Assembly: GCA_026983515.1 (NCBI GenBank)
Contig: JALWHT010000175.1
Coordinates: 1 to 33,946 of the forward strand
DNA from: Sulfurovum sp.
GTDB taxonomy: Bacteria > Campylobacterota > Campylobacteria > Campylobacterales > Sulfurovaceae
Length of the DNA stretch: 33,946 nt
Reading direction: 5' to 3'
Both the position numbers and the translations under genes were made by a program. A model generated the notes under the pieces. The model ran no database searches, was not told the origin of the DNA, and saw nothing but the letters and a program-made list of their open reading frames with translations. Positions 14,511 to 23,778 of this stretch are shown in pieces; position 1 is the first letter of the stretch; every line of letters starts with the position of its first letter.

Positions 14511-17087
14511 ATGATGGACATCAGAAAATCTTTTTTAGACTACTTCGAGGGGAAAGGACATAAAGTGGTGGAGAGCTCACCGCTGGTGCCTGACGATCCG
14601 ACACTGCTTTTTACCAATGCCGGTATGGTACAGTTCAAGAACATTTTTACCGGGGATGCACCTATCCCCAACCCGCCAAGGGCGACAAGTTCTCAAACCT
14701 GTATCCGCGCGGGCGGAAAGCACAACGACCTAGACAATGTCGGCTATACCGCACGTCACCACACCTTCTTCGAGATGCTTGGTAACTTCAGTTTTGGTGA
14801 TTACTTCAAAAAAGAAGCCATCGCCTATGCATGGGAATTTGTTACTGGCAAGGCGTATTTGGCACTGCCTGTAGAGAAGATCTGGGTAACGGTGCATGAG
14901 AGTGATGATGAAGCGTACGAACTCTGGAAAGAACACATCGCCGAAGAGCGCATTATGCGTTTTGGCGACAAAGACAACTTTTGGCAGATGGGCGATACCG
15001 GCCCGTGCGGCCCGTGTTCGGAGATCTTCTATGACCAGGGTGAGGAGCATTTCAACTCTCCAGAGGATGTGATGGGCGGCGAGGGTGACCGTTTCCTTGA
15101 GATATGGAACCTCGTTTTCATGCAGTATGAGCGTGATGAAAAGGGAGAACTCCACCCGCTGCCAAAACCGAGCATCGATACCGGTATGGGGCTGGAGCGT
15201 GTGGTTGCCATCAAGGAAGGGAAGTTAAACAACTTCCACTCTTCGCTCTTTATGCCGCTGCTTGAAGCCATTGGCAAACTGGTGGGGGCTCCGTATGACT
15301 ACGATGCACCCAACTCCGCAAGTTATCGTGTCATTGCCGACCACCTGCGTGCGGTCAGCTTCCTTTTGGCTCAGGGTGTGAACTTTGACAAAGAAGGACG
15401 CGGCTATGTACTGCGCCGCATTATGCGTCGCGCCATCCGCCACGGCTATCTGCTGGGGCTCAGAGAGCCGTTCATGTACAGACTGGTCGATGACCTTGTT
15501 GCTTTGATGGGTGGACACTACACTTACCTTCAAACAAAATCCGAAGCGATCAAAACCTCTATGAAACTTGAAGAAGAACGTTTCTTCGACACTATCGAAG
15601 CGGGAATTAAACTTTTCAATCAGGAGCTTGAGCATACCAAAGATGTATTCAGCGGCGAAGTGGCGTTCAAACTCTACGACACCTACGGCTTCCCGCTTGA
15701 CCTGACTGAAGATATGCTTAGAGAGAAGGGGATCAGACTCGATATTGAAGGCTTTAATGCCAGGATGGAAGCACAGAAAGCGCAGTCCAAAGCAAACTGG
15801 AAAGGCAGTGGCGATGCTGCGACAACCGGTGACTTCAAGCAGCTTAAAGAGCGTTTTGGAGAGAACACGTTTGTGGGGTATGAAACCACGCAGGTGCAGA
15901 CCAAAGTACTGGCACTGCTCGATGAGAACTTCAAGGAAGTAGAGAGCATTGACGGCAAGGGCTGGGTGATGCTGGAACAGACACCGTTCTATGCGGAGTC
16001 TGGCGGGCAGGTCGGCGACAAAGGTGAATTAAGAGTTAGGAATGAGAAATTAGGAATTAAGGTATTGGATACCAAGAAATTTCTTGATATGAACCTTTCC
16101 GAAGTGGAAGGAAAGCTTGCTGTGGGGGATGAGGTGGAAGCGGTTGTCGATCAGAGCCGTGCGGAGATTGAGAAGCATCATTCGGCAACACACCTGCTGC
16201 ATGCAGCGCTGCGTGCAGTGCTGGGAGACCATATCTCTCAGGCGGGGTCACTCAACGATGACAAGCGTTTGCGTTTTGACTTCTCTCATCCCAAAGCGCT
16301 CACAAAAGAGGAACTGCAGAAAGTTGAAGATTGGGTGAACGACAAAGTACAGCGTGCTATCCCTCGTAAAACGGAGATTATGAGCATCGATGAGGCAAAA
16401 AAATCCGGTGCTATGGCGCTCTTTGGTGAAAAATACGGTGACAAGGTGCGTGTGGTAAGTATGGGTGATGCTTCTGTAGAACTGTGCGGTGGTACCCATG
16501 TGGACAACACGGCACAGATCGGACTCTTTATGATTACCAAAGAGAGCGGTGTGAGTGCCGGTGTCAGACGTATCGAAGCGATCTGCGGCCGCGCGGCGGT
16601 TGAGAAGGTCAAAGGACTCAGAAGTGAGATCGAGCAGATCAAAGAGGAAGTGAAAAACCAGAATCCTCTTGCCGGCATTGCCAAGCTCAAAGAGGAGGTC
16701 AAAACCCTTAAAGGTGAACTTAAAGCAGCCCTCAGTGCGACCAAAAAAGAGCTGACACCTGTTGATGTAAACGGTGTGAATGTTATTGTCGAAGAGGTTG
16801 ATGCGGGTGACATCAAAGAGATGATCGATGAGGCGAAGAACAAATATGACAATATTGCCATTATGCTCTTCCAGAAAAAGGGAGAGAAAGTTCTATTAGC
16901 AGCTGGTTCGAAAAATACGCCTGTCAAAGCGGGTGACTGGATCAAAGCAGTCGCACCGGTAGTCGGCGGCGGCGGTGGCGGACGTCCTGACTTTGCACAG
17001 GCAGGCGGAAAAGATGCTTCCAAGGTCGGCATGGCGATGGAAGAGGCAAAAACCTATCTTGCCGAAATCGTGGAGGGTGGTAACTGA
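14511..17087 (+). CDS. alaS: Alanyl-tRNA synthetase
   Basis: An 858-residue class II synthetase charging tRNA-Ala. The catalytic domain has motif 1 and 2 elements ([13 protein letters not shown] near 36-48, [19 protein letters not shown] near 82-100) and motif 3 GMGLER at 225-230. The editing domain has the zinc ligands His557, His561 (HSATH), Cys659 and His663 (CGGTH). The C-terminal coiled-coil and C-Ala domain end in a Gly-rich [15 protein letters not shown] stretch. Residues about 506-517 are encoded by a 7-bp periodic array (16026-16060), an apparent insertion in a variable loop just before the editing domain. Two ATG codons stand in tandem at the start. The stop overlaps the next gene by one base. 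Confidence 0.97.
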   Translation: MMDIRKSFLDYFEGKGHKVVESSPLVPDDPTLLFTNAGMVQFKNIFTGDAPIPNPPRATSSQTCIRAGGKHNDLDNVGYTARHHTFFEMLGNFSFGDYFKKEAIAYAWEFVTGKAYLALPVEKIWVTVHESDDEAYELWKEHIAEERIMRFGDKDNFWQMGDTGPCGPCSEIFYDQGEEHFNSPEDVMGGEGDRFLEIWNLVFMQYERDEKGELHPLPKPSIDTGMGLERVVAIKEGKLNNFHSSLFMPLLEAIGKLVGAPYDYDAPNSASYRVIADHLRAVSFLLAQGVNFDKEGRGYVLRRIMRRAIRHGYLLGLREPFMYRLVDDLVALMGGHYTYLQTKSEAIKTSMKLEEERFFDTIEAGIKLFNQELEHTKDVFSGEVAFKLYDTYGFPLDLTEDMLREKGIRLDIEGFNARMEAQKAQSKANWKGSGDAATTGDFKQLKERFGENTFVGYETTQVQTKVLALLDENFKEVESIDGKGWVMLEQTPFYAESGGQVGDKGELRVRNEKLGIKVLDTKKFLDMNLSEVEGKLAVGDEVEAVVDQSRAEIEKHHSATHLLHAALRAVLGDHISQAGSLNDDKRLRFDFSHPKALTKEELQKVEDWVNDKVQRAIPRKTEIMSIDEAKKSGAMALFGEKYGDKVRVVSMGDASVELCGGTHVDNTAQIGLFMITKESGVSAGVRRIEAICGRAAVEKVKGLRSEIEQIKEEVKNQNPLAGIAKLKEEVKTLKGELKAALSATKKELTPVDVNGVNVIVEEVDAGDIKEMIDEAKNKYDNIAIMLFQKKGEKVLLAAGSKNTPVKAGDWIKAVAPVVGGGGGGRPDFAQAGGKDASKVGMAMEEAKTYLAEIVEGGN
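16026..16060. repeat. Heptamer array (5 units) inside alaS
   Basis: GAATTAA, GAGTTAG, GAATGAG, AAATTAG, GAATTAA in strict phase. The array is 35 bp long and read through in frame as part of alaS. Its composition (poor in C) differs from the surrounding codons. Confidence 0.75.
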
Positions 17088-17620
17088 TGAAGCAGACAAT
17101 GGTAGAGCTTTTCGGTACCTATGCACATGAAATTGTCTTTACCCACGTGCTTTCCGCCTTTGTCTGGGTGGGTGGTATGATCGCGATCCGTTTTGCGGTA
17201 CATCCGGTGATGCAGAGCATTGAAGACCCAAAGATAAGACTGGGAAAGACACTTCAGATTACCAAAAACCTCTTTCATCTGGTGATTCCTTTTATTATTG
17301 CCATCATTGTTACAGCGGTACTAATGTCAGTGGGGCTTGGTTTTCGTGCTGCAGCAGTTGACGAGAGCGGCAATATTGTCAACCAGACAGCCTACAGCAT
17401 TTACCAGATCGTGCACATCAAAGAGGTGATCTGGATGGTGATGACAGCCAATTTCACCTGGATGTACCTCAAGCGGCAAAAGGCACAGAAGCTTTTTAAT
17501 GCAGGTGATCTGCCCGCTGCCAAGGCGACGGTAGCGATCGTACCAAAGTATCTTCTGCCTGTGAATATGGTGCTTGGCATACTGGCTCTTTGGTTTGGCG
17601 TGACACTTCGGGGGTTTTGA
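17087..17620 (+). CDS. Four-span membrane protein, CopD/HemJ-like
   Basis: 177 residues with hydrophobic segments near 17-37, 63-86, 104-127 and 152-173. Conserved-looking polar residues in the membrane include His20 in FTHVLSAFVWVGGM, His39, and His110/Lys112/Glu113 in VHIKEVIW. The pattern of a histidine before a W-x-GG turn and a later H-x-K recalls the HemJ/CopD superfamily (haem-pathway or copper proteins), but I cannot assign a function. It begins in the stop of alaS and ends in the start of maf (TGATG junctions), so it belongs to the same transcript. Confidence 0.8.
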   Translation: MKQTMVELFGTYAHEIVFTHVLSAFVWVGGMIAIRFAVHPVMQSIEDPKIRLGKTLQITKNLFHLVIPFIIAIIVTAVLMSVGLGFRAAAVDESGNIVNQTAYSIYQIVHIKEVIWMVMTANFTWMYLKRQKAQKLFNAGDLPAAKATVAIVPKYLLPVNMVLGILALWFGVTLRGF

Positions 17621-18183
17621 TGCTTTATCTCTGTTCCCAGTCTCCAAGCCGTGCGCTTCTTTTGGAAAAGTTCGGTATTGCATTCGAGCAGAAACCGGTA
17701 GATTTTGACGAAGATGCCATTACCACGATGGTAGCCAAAGACTTCGTCTATCTGGCAAGCAAGGGAAAACTCGCGGCGGCAGAACAGCACTATGGGCTTG
17801 AAAACCCTCTCTTGACCGCGGACAGTGTCATTGCTACCCAAAGCGGCGAAATTTTGCGAAAACCCAAAGATATTGACGATGCCAGACGTATTTTGAAGCT
17901 GCAAAGCGGTGCGCAGATAAGCATTGTTTCTTCGGTACATTATAAAACCAAAAACCTGCTCTTTATCGATACTTCGGCGACACACTATCTTTTTGCCCCC
18001 TTTGATGAGGATGACCTGGAAGCCTACCTGCAAAGCGGAGAGTGGCAGGGTAAAGCGGGTGGATGCATGGTCGAAGGGTTTTGCAAAAAGTATATTCAAA
18101 CGGTCAGAGGGTATGAAAGTACGGCAATGGGACTTCAAGTTGAGACACTGCTGCCGTGGATAAGGAGAGCCAATGTACACTAA
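17620..18183 (+). CDS. maf: Maf family nucleotide pyrophosphatase
   Basis: 187 residues. Maf proteins hydrolyse dTTP/UTP or modified nucleoside triphosphates to monophosphates and were first noted as septum inhibitors. The N-terminal MLYLCSQSPSRALLL matches the family S-x-S-P-x-R substrate loop. Further family blocks are KDFVYLASKGKLAAA near 44-58, LLTADSVIATQSGEILRKPKD near 64-84 and the C-terminal GGCMVEGFC region near 145-153. The last is where canonical Maf has a Gly-x-x-x-I-x-G stretch, so this is a divergent member. The start at 17620 gives the family N-terminus and a TGATG overlap; an earlier in-frame ATG at 17590 would sit inside the membrane protein gene. Confidence 0.85.
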   Translation: MLYLCSQSPSRALLLEKFGIAFEQKPVDFDEDAITTMVAKDFVYLASKGKLAAAEQHYGLENPLLTADSVIATQSGEILRKPKDIDDARRILKLQSGAQISIVSSVHYKTKNLLFIDTSATHYLFAPFDEDDLEAYLQSGEWQGKAGGCMVEGFCKKYIQTVRGYESTAMGLQVETLLPWIRRANVH

Positions 18184-19267
18184 AGAACTCGAAGTCCTCA
18201 AAAAAGCAGGGCGTTTCAGAGAACGACACCTCTATTCTGATATGCTCGATGATTTCGCATCCAATGACTACCTTGGGCTCTCATCAAAAAAGAAGCAGTT
18301 TAAAAAGGCGTGCAAACTGCTCGAGGAGTATACTACTGTCAGTTCCAAAGCAAGTATGCTGGTCAACGGCTACCATCCTATCCATAAGATTTTTGAAATG
18401 GAGATGGCAGAGCAAAACGGTTTTGAAGAGGGTTTGGTGGTCGGTAGCGGCTTTTTGGCCAACTTGGCGCTTATTGAATCGCTGGTACGCAAAGGTGACA
18501 GACTTTTTATGGATGAGGAGTACCACGCAAGCGGGGTAATGGCTGCACAGCTTCTTGGAGACCGTGTGACAATCTTTCGCCATAATGATGCGGAGGATTT
18601 GAAGCAGAAATTGCAAGCCCATCCCGCAAACCGGCAGATTGTCGCGGTGGAAGGGGTCTATTCGATGGAAGGCGATCTCTGTGTCCGGGAGATATTCGAT
18701 GTGGGAGAAGAGAGCGGTGCGCTGCTCATTGTCGACGAAGCGCACAGTGCCGGTGTGCTTGGCAAAAAACTGCTTGGTATCTTTGAATACTACGGCATTA
18801 CACCCAATGAACGGCATATCAAAATGGGTACACTTGGCAAAGCCTACGGCAGTTACGGAGCCTACATCCTCGCTTCCAAAAGTGTCATCAGTTTTCTTGA
18901 AAACCGTGCCAAATCGGTTATCTATACCACAGCACCCTCGGTTTTCGATACGGCACTTGCCTATGTGAATATGAAATACATCCGAAAAAACGCCAAGAAG
19001 TTTCGGGAAAAGATAAAGGCGCGTCAGGAAGTGGCTGAATCGGAGATTGGTAAAAAGACAGAGAGTCTCATTCTGCCTATTGAAGTACCCGATAATGACT
19101 TTGCACTTTTTATGCAAAAAGGGCTGATGGAGCAGAACTATCTTGTGGGTGCCATTCGTCAGCCTACGGTACAAAAACCTATTTTGCGTGTGATCCTCAA
19201 TACCGAAGTATCGATAGAGAAACTTCGTCACCTGTTAAGACTCATTAGACTTAACTTGGTACAATAA
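18173..19267 (+). CDS. bioF: PLP-dependent alpha-oxoamine synthase, BioF-like
   Basis: 364 residues of fold-type I aminotransferase. The AONS family condenses an acyl thioester with an amino acid; BioF makes 8-amino-7-oxononanoate for biotin. Features: FASNDYLGLS at 28-37, HAS at 118-120, VYSMEGDL at 162-169, DEAHSAGVLG at 188-197 and the PLP lysine Lys223 in TLGKAYGSYGA. The usual G-x-GGSR-x-x-x-G motif is replaced by SSKASMLVNGYHPIH (57-71), so substrate choice may differ from classical BioF. No other biotin gene is nearby. AGGAGA precedes the ATG, and the gene overlaps the end of maf by 11 bp. Confidence 0.75.
   Translation: MYTKELEVLKKAGRFRERHLYSDMLDDFASNDYLGLSSKKKQFKKACKLLEEYTTVSSKASMLVNGYHPIHKIFEMEMAEQNGFEEGLVVGSGFLANLALIESLVRKGDRLFMDEEYHASGVMAAQLLGDRVTIFRHNDAEDLKQKLQAHPANRQIVAVEGVYSMEGDLCVREIFDVGEESGALLIVDEAHSAGVLGKKLLGIFEYYGITPNERHIKMGTLGKAYGSYGAYILASKSVISFLENRAKSVIYTTAPSVFDTALAYVNMKYIRKNAKKFREKIKARQEVAESEIGKKTESLILPIEVPDNDFALFMQKGLMEQNYLVGAIRQPTVQKPILRVILNTEVSIEKLRHLLRLIRLNLVQ
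19234..19265 (+). promoter_or_regulatory. Inverted repeat and possible promoter before the PBP1A gene
   Basis: GTTAAG (19234-19239) and CTTAAC (19250-19255) form an interrupted palindrome with CT/AG inside. TACAAT at 19260-19265, preceded by TTGG, could be a -10. All of this lies in the last codons of the bioF-like gene, so coding constraint could also explain it. Confidence 0.35.
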
Positions 19268-19287
19268 AAGTAAAAACAGGTGGGTTT

Positions 19288-21474
19288 GTGTTCAGTCTAA
19301 TCAAAGGTTCCATTATTTTGGCGATGATCTTCGCTGCTGCGCTTATTGCAGCGTTCATCTATGCCTATGAAGAGATTGCTCTCGATGCGGAGAAGCTTAT
19401 ACACTACAAACCCGAAATCTCTTCGGTGGTTTACGACCGCAATGGTGAAAAACTCGCCTATGTCTTCAAAAAACAGCACCGTCTTTATGCACGTTACGAT
19501 GAAATTCCAAGCTATCTTGTCGAAGGGCTCATCGCGATGGAGGATACCAAGTTCTTTGAACATAAGGGGGTTAACCCCGATGCCATTTTACGTGCAATGC
19601 TTAAAGATATCAAAGCAGGGAAGTTTGTTGAGGGTGGTAGTACGCTTACTCAGCAGCTGATCAAAAACAAGGTGCTCAGCAACGAAAAGAAGCTTGCACG
19701 TAAGATAAAAGAAGCGATTTTGGCCATCAAAATAGAAGAGGTACTTACAAAAGAACAGATCATTGAGCGGTATCTCAACGAGATCAGTTACGGAAATAAC
19801 TATTATGGGGTCAAAACAGCAGCAGACGGCTACTTCCATAAGCCGCTTGATCAGCTGACACTGAAAGAGGCAGCAATGCTGGTGGGTCTTCCCAACGCAC
19901 CCAGTTACTATAATCCGCTCAAGCACTACAAACGCGCACTGAACCGTGCCAACAACGTACTTTACCGTATGAAGAGTCTGGGATGGATCAGCGAAGCGGC
20001 ATATCTTAAAGCGGTCAAGGAATCTCCCAAGGTTTACAAAACCTCTCTGCGCCAGAACATCGCGCCCTATATTGTCGATGAAGTGGTACGCCGCTTTAAA
20101 AACAAGCTCGGAGATGTGCGGACAGGCGGATATCAGATCTATACTACGATCGATATGAAGCAGCAGCGTATTGCACGTGAAGCGGTGAAGTATGCGTATG
20201 AAAAGGTACTCAAACGCTATCGGGAAGACCCCAAGAAATCGACGCTCAATGCAGCTTTTGTATCGGTGGACAATGCCACAGGAGATATTCTATCCATGGT
20301 AGGCGGGGTAGATTACAAAAAGTCTGCATTCAACCGTGTAACACAGGCTGAACGTCAGCCCGGTTCTGCTTTCAAGCCCTTCATCTACCAGACAGCACTG
20401 GATATGGGGTACAACCCGGCAAGTCCACTGACTGATCTGGCACGTACCTTCCAGTACTACCAGAACGGCAAACCAAAAGTGTGGTCACCGAAGAACTATG
20501 AACGCAACTTTAAAGGGTTCATCCCGCTGCGTGAAGCGCTGGTGCACTCGCGCAATCTGGCGACGATCAATCTTGTTTCCGACATCGGTGTCAATACGAT
20601 CATCCGGCGTCTTGCTTTTCTCGATGTACCACACATTCCACATGATATGTCCATTGCCCTGGGAAATCTGGGGCTGAGTCCTTTGAAAATGGCACAGATC
20701 TATACGGTATTCTCCAACAAGGGGCATATGATAGAGCCGAGGCTGGTCAGTAAGATCGTTTCTAAGGAAGGCGCGGTCATTTATGAAACCAGACCCAAGG
20801 AGATCGCTAACTTCACCACTCCGGAACAGGCATACCTGATGACAAGTATTCTTGAAGATGTCATTAAACGCGGTACCGGGCGCAATGCACGTGTTAAAGG
20901 GATAGAACTGGCAGGTAAAACGGGTACAACCAACAAAAATGTCGATGCCTGGTTCTGTGGATACTCACCGACGATCGAGACGATTGTGTGGTTTGGACGT
21001 GACAATAACCGTCCCATTGGACGCGGGGCGACAGGCGGGGCAGTGGCGGCGCCGGCTTTTGCCTACTATTACAAACATTTGCTTGCACTCTATCCTAAGC
21101 TCAAACGTACCTTTGACATTCCGGAAGGGGTTTTCATTGGCGAGTATGAGGGGAAGAAGGAGCTTTACACCAAAACTTCACCGCTGCCCAAAGCTCAAAA
21201 GAGCAGCAATATGTTTGATGGACAGGAAGCAGATAGTCCCGGCTATCGTGTAGACGATGACGGTTATCAAATCATGGATGATCCGGGAGAGAATATTGTT
21301 ACAGAAAAAGACACGCCTATTATAGAGAGCAACAGTGACGATACCGGTTATGCGAAGCCGATCAATATTGATGAAGACCCCAATGAAGAGCGTACTGATG
21401 ATGCCGATCCTCTCCATCCGCCGCGCATTGCACCCCAGCAGCCGGCTTCCGATGACAGCGGGACACTCTTCTGA
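19288..21474 (+). CDS. mrcA: Bifunctional class A penicillin-binding protein (PBP1A)
   Basis: 728 residues with one N-terminal membrane span (about 5-27). The GT51 glycosyltransferase domain has catalytic Glu85 (IAMEDTKFFEHKG) and GGSTLTQQLIKN at 116-127, and polymerises lipid II. The transpeptidase domain has Ser360-x-x-Lys363 (PGSAFKP), Ser421-Arg-Asn423 and Lys544-Thr-Gly546, and cross-links the strands. From about residue 640 the protein continues as a disordered, strongly acidic tail ending DDSGTLF. The start is GTG with AGGTGG upstream. The stop overlaps the next gene (TGATG). Confidence 0.95.
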   Translation: MFSLIKGSIILAMIFAAALIAAFIYAYEEIALDAEKLIHYKPEISSVVYDRNGEKLAYVFKKQHRLYARYDEIPSYLVEGLIAMEDTKFFEHKGVNPDAILRAMLKDIKAGKFVEGGSTLTQQLIKNKVLSNEKKLARKIKEAILAIKIEEVLTKEQIIERYLNEISYGNNYYGVKTAADGYFHKPLDQLTLKEAAMLVGLPNAPSYYNPLKHYKRALNRANNVLYRMKSLGWISEAAYLKAVKESPKVYKTSLRQNIAPYIVDEVVRRFKNKLGDVRTGGYQIYTTIDMKQQRIAREAVKYAYEKVLKRYREDPKKSTLNAAFVSVDNATGDILSMVGGVDYKKSAFNRVTQAERQPGSAFKPFIYQTALDMGYNPASPLTDLARTFQYYQNGKPKVWSPKNYERNFKGFIPLREALVHSRNLATINLVSDIGVNTIIRRLAFLDVPHIPHDMSIALGNLGLSPLKMAQIYTVFSNKGHMIEPRLVSKIVSKEGAVIYETRPKEIANFTTPEQAYLMTSILEDVIKRGTGRNARVKGIELAGKTGTTNKNVDAWFCGYSPTIETIVWFGRDNNRPIGRGATGGAVAAPAFAYYYKHLLALYPKLKRTFDIPEGVFIGEYEGKKELYTKTSPLPKAQKSSNMFDGQEADSPGYRVDDDGYQIMDDPGENIVTEKDTPIIESNSDDTGYAKPINIDEDPNEERTDDADPLHPPRIAPQQPASDDSGTLF

Positions 21475-22094
21475 TGCCGGTACTCTACTTTGTTGTTGAT
21501 CCGATGTGTTCGTGGTGCTGGGGGTTTGTACCGGTGATAGAAGAGGTACGTCAGAAGCTTTCAGACAGCTATGATATAGAGCTGGTCATGGGAGGTTTAC
21601 GCACTAAAGGGGAAATGCCATGGGATGAGAAAGCAAAAGCATACCTGCGCTACCAATGGCGTCAGGTGGCCGAAAAGACAGGTCAGCCTTTCGATGAAAG
21701 TCTCTTTGAAAAGGCCGTTTTCGAGTACGATACCACGCCTGCCTGCAAAGCGGTGGTGACGGTACGTGAGCTGCTTGGGAGGGATGCTGCCTTTACCTAC
21801 TTGCATAAGCTGCAGCACGCTTTTTATGCACAGGGTATCGACATCACCAACTCCAGGTTGCTTCAGGGTTTTTACGAACAGCTCTTTGGCAACAGCGGGA
21901 AGTTTGCGTTTTTCTTCTTGAGCGAACGTGCCGAGACCCTTACCGAACACGATTTTGCCAAGGCACGTTCGATGGGGGCAACATCGTTCCCGTCAGTCGT
22001 GCTGGTAGACAGTGCAGGCCATATGGTCTGCCAAAAGGGGTACCGAAGCTACCTCGAGATAGAACAGCTTTTAAAGGATGCCGACAATGCATAG
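21474..22094 (+). CDS. DsbA-family thioredoxin-like protein (FrnE-type)
   Basis: 206 residues. An N-terminal strand leads directly into Cys12-Ser-Trp-Cys15 (DPMCSWCWGF), the redox active site of the FrnE/2-hydroxychromene isomerase-like branch of the DsbA superfamily. The helical insertion follows, and then the cis-proline loop TSFPSVVL near 169-176. There is no signal peptide, so unlike true DsbA this protein is expected in the cytoplasm. Substrate unknown. It starts inside the stop codon of the PBP1A gene. Confidence 0.82.
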   Translation: MPVLYFVVDPMCSWCWGFVPVIEEVRQKLSDSYDIELVMGGLRTKGEMPWDEKAKAYLRYQWRQVAEKTGQPFDESLFEKAVFEYDTTPACKAVVTVRELLGRDAAFTYLHKLQHAFYAQGIDITNSRLLQGFYEQLFGNSGKFAFFFLSERAETLTEHDFAKARSMGATSFPSVVLVDSAGHMVCQKGYRSYLEIEQLLKDADNA

Positions 22095-23376
22095 TTTTGC
22101 CCCTGAAATCATGCTCATTACCATTTTGAGTCTTGTCATACTCTCTGATACACTGGCCGAGCGCTTGAAGATCCCTTCGGTTTTTTTACTCCTGACAGGC
22201 TCTTACCTTGTCTACACTTACTTCAAGGCTGCCGTTCCTATTGACCTGAGTGAACATTTTGATACACTCATTCTATTCTGTATCCCGCTCATTTTTATGG
22301 GAGATGCGCTTCATTTGCACTTTTCGGACATCAAAAAACATGGTTGGAGCATTTTCTATCTTGCTGTGGTTGCCGTAGCACTCTCCATTGCTGCGGGTGC
22401 GAGCCTTTCCTATTTTGGTGTATTCGAAGGGTTGACACTGGGTGCCTATGTGTCGCTTTTTGCCATCAATATGGCAACCGATGCGGTCAGTGTGCAGTCG
22501 GTACTCTCCCGTTTCAAAGGGATTGGCCATGATATCAAGGTGCTCATTGAGGGAGAATCGCTTGGTAACGATGCTACAGCGGTTATTGCCTTTTTCTTCA
22601 TTGGTCTGCCGTGGATGATGAGCGGTCATATCGATGCAGGGCATGCGGCCATTGAAGCATTGCGTGTTTTCATAGTGAGCATTGGGATGGGACTTGCATT
22701 GGGATACGGTTTTTATATGCTGATGAAACTCTTCTCAGACCGAAGGGGTGAGCTCTTTGCCTTTATCATCGAGGGGTATGCCGCCTATTTGCTTGGCGAA
22801 CACTACCACGCCAGTGGTATTTTGACACTCATTACCGCCATTATTGCTACCAAAGCATGGATTGACATGGATCTTGAAACCATGGAAGCAAAAGAGGGCA
22901 AGAAGCGCAAGAGTTTTTTCAGAAAATTGCGTGCAAGTTCTGTTGTTGCGACGACAAAGGATCGGCTGGAGTATATTTATGAGATGGCCAAAGAGTTTGG
23001 CTACATCGCTGCGGTACTCATTTTCTTTGCCCTCGCGGAAATGGTCGATTTCGGGCAGCTCTGGCAGTATCGGAACGAAATTCTCATCATGTTTTTGGTT
23101 ACCACGCTGATACGTGCACTCTCTATGGCAAAGTTTGCCTATTTTGGCAAGGCGGTCGGTACGGAGGGGTGGTTCATTTTGACCTTCTCTGGAATGAAAG
23201 GCGCACTTTCAATCATTCTTGTACATATGATCCCTGCCGACTTCGCCTACAAAGCGATGTTCGAAGCGGTGACAACCGGGGTGGTCGTACTCTCCATCTT
23301 CGTCTACGGTACCGTGCTCTGGAGCTACTTCACCTTCTTCAAAAAAGAGAAAGAGCCGAAGCTGTTTGTTTCATAA
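22087..23376 (+). CDS. Na+/H+ (cation:proton) antiporter, CPA1/NhaP type
   Basis: 429 residues with about 12 membrane spans, exchanging cations for protons. Family marks include the discontinuous-helix region NMATDAVSVQSVLSR near 130-144 and the core motif GESLGNDATAVIAF near 156-169, whose ND pair is the CPA1 ion site. A cytoplasmic basic loop (KEGKKRKSFFRKLR) lies near 270-283. I prefer the ATG at 22087, because AAAGGA lies 9 bases upstream of it, over the ATG at 22078, which abuts that site. It overlaps the DsbA-family gene by 8 bp and ends the long run that starts at alaS. Confidence 0.88.
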   Translation: MHSFAPEIMLITILSLVILSDTLAERLKIPSVFLLLTGSYLVYTYFKAAVPIDLSEHFDTLILFCIPLIFMGDALHLHFSDIKKHGWSIFYLAVVAVALSIAAGASLSYFGVFEGLTLGAYVSLFAINMATDAVSVQSVLSRFKGIGHDIKVLIEGESLGNDATAVIAFFFIGLPWMMSGHIDAGHAAIEALRVFIVSIGMGLALGYGFYMLMKLFSDRRGELFAFIIEGYAAYLLGEHYHASGILTLITAIIATKAWIDMDLETMEAKEGKKRKSFFRKLRASSVVATTKDRLEYIYEMAKEFGYIAAVLIFFALAEMVDFGQLWQYRNEILIMFLVTTLIRALSMAKFAYFGKAVGTEGWFILTFSGMKGALSIILVHMIPADFAYKAMFEAVTTGVVVLSIFVYGTVLWSYFTFFKKEKEPKLFVS

Positions 23377-23531
23377 CGCTTTATTTTATTTGGTGCAACA
23401 TGCTTTGGAAGTCTAAATTAATCTATGTCTCTGCGGATAATCCCCTTAGTTCCGAAATCCTGTTTACACCTTAACAGGAGTATTCCGAAAGGGATACACT
23501 TCGATAAGGTCTCGGAGTCCAATATCCTGCC

Positions 23532-23551
23532 ATTCTTGCGAAAACAGGAAT
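23532..23551. repeat. Short palindrome of the CATTC..GCGAAA..GAAT type
   Basis: ATTCTTG / CAGGAAT, 7 pairs with one wobble, loop CGAAAA. The core resembles the widespread intergenic palindrome CATTCCCGCGAAAGCGGGAATC seen in many proteobacteria, in degraded form; that comparison is from memory. Confidence 0.45.
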
Positions 23552-23584
23552 CTTAACGCTGTACAGAGATGATGTCTGTTACCT

Positions 23585-23649
23585 GTAGGGTGCGTAATCA
23601 CGCACCATGCATACAAATGATCCATGAGGTGCGTGGCTATGCACCCTAC
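23585..23649. repeat. REPIN-like element with 9-bp terminal inverted repeats
   Basis: GTAGGGTGC (23585-23593) and GCACCCTAC (23641-23649) are perfect inverted repeats. Internal hairpins are GGTGCGT (23589-23595) / ACGCACC (23600-23606), loop AATC, and GGTGCGT (23628-23634) / ATGCACC (23639-23645), loop GGCT. The element totals 65 bp. Confidence 0.8.
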
Positions 23650-23754
23650 GCGTTCTTTTCGTGTATGCTTGTTTAACAATGAAAGAGTCGTTGTGTATTA
23701 AAAAAGAAATAACATCATTGAGAAAATAAATAAGAAAGGGAAGAGAGGAGAATT

Positions 23755-23770
23755 CCGAGCCGAAGCCCGG
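23755..23770 (-). terminator. glnA terminator hairpin with UUCG loop
   Basis: On the reverse strand CCGGGC-TTCG-GCTCGG forms a six-pair stem (one wobble) closed by the very stable C(UUCG)G tetraloop, starting 9 bases after the glnA stop. Pyrimidine-rich RNA follows rather than a pure U-run. Confidence 0.6.
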
Positions 23771-23778
23771 AGAGTGAT

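Larger units (their letters stand above)
23377..23778. other. Repeat-rich convergent spacer, no gene
   Basis: This 402-bp gap separates the antiporter gene from the end of glnA. It contains CCTGTT (23459-23464) / AACAGG (23473-23478), and a hairpin ATTCTTG (23532-23538) / CAGGAAT (23545-23551) over the loop CGAAAA. It also holds a REPIN-like element (23585-23649) and the glnA terminator hairpin. Short open frames across it (about 70 codons) run through the palindromes and look like chance. Confidence 0.7.

Noticed and set aside
18284-19231. 315-codon reverse-strand open frame across the bioF-like gene
   Set aside because: Cys/His/Phe-rich translation typical of an antisense frame; the forward strand has clear PLP-enzyme motifs.
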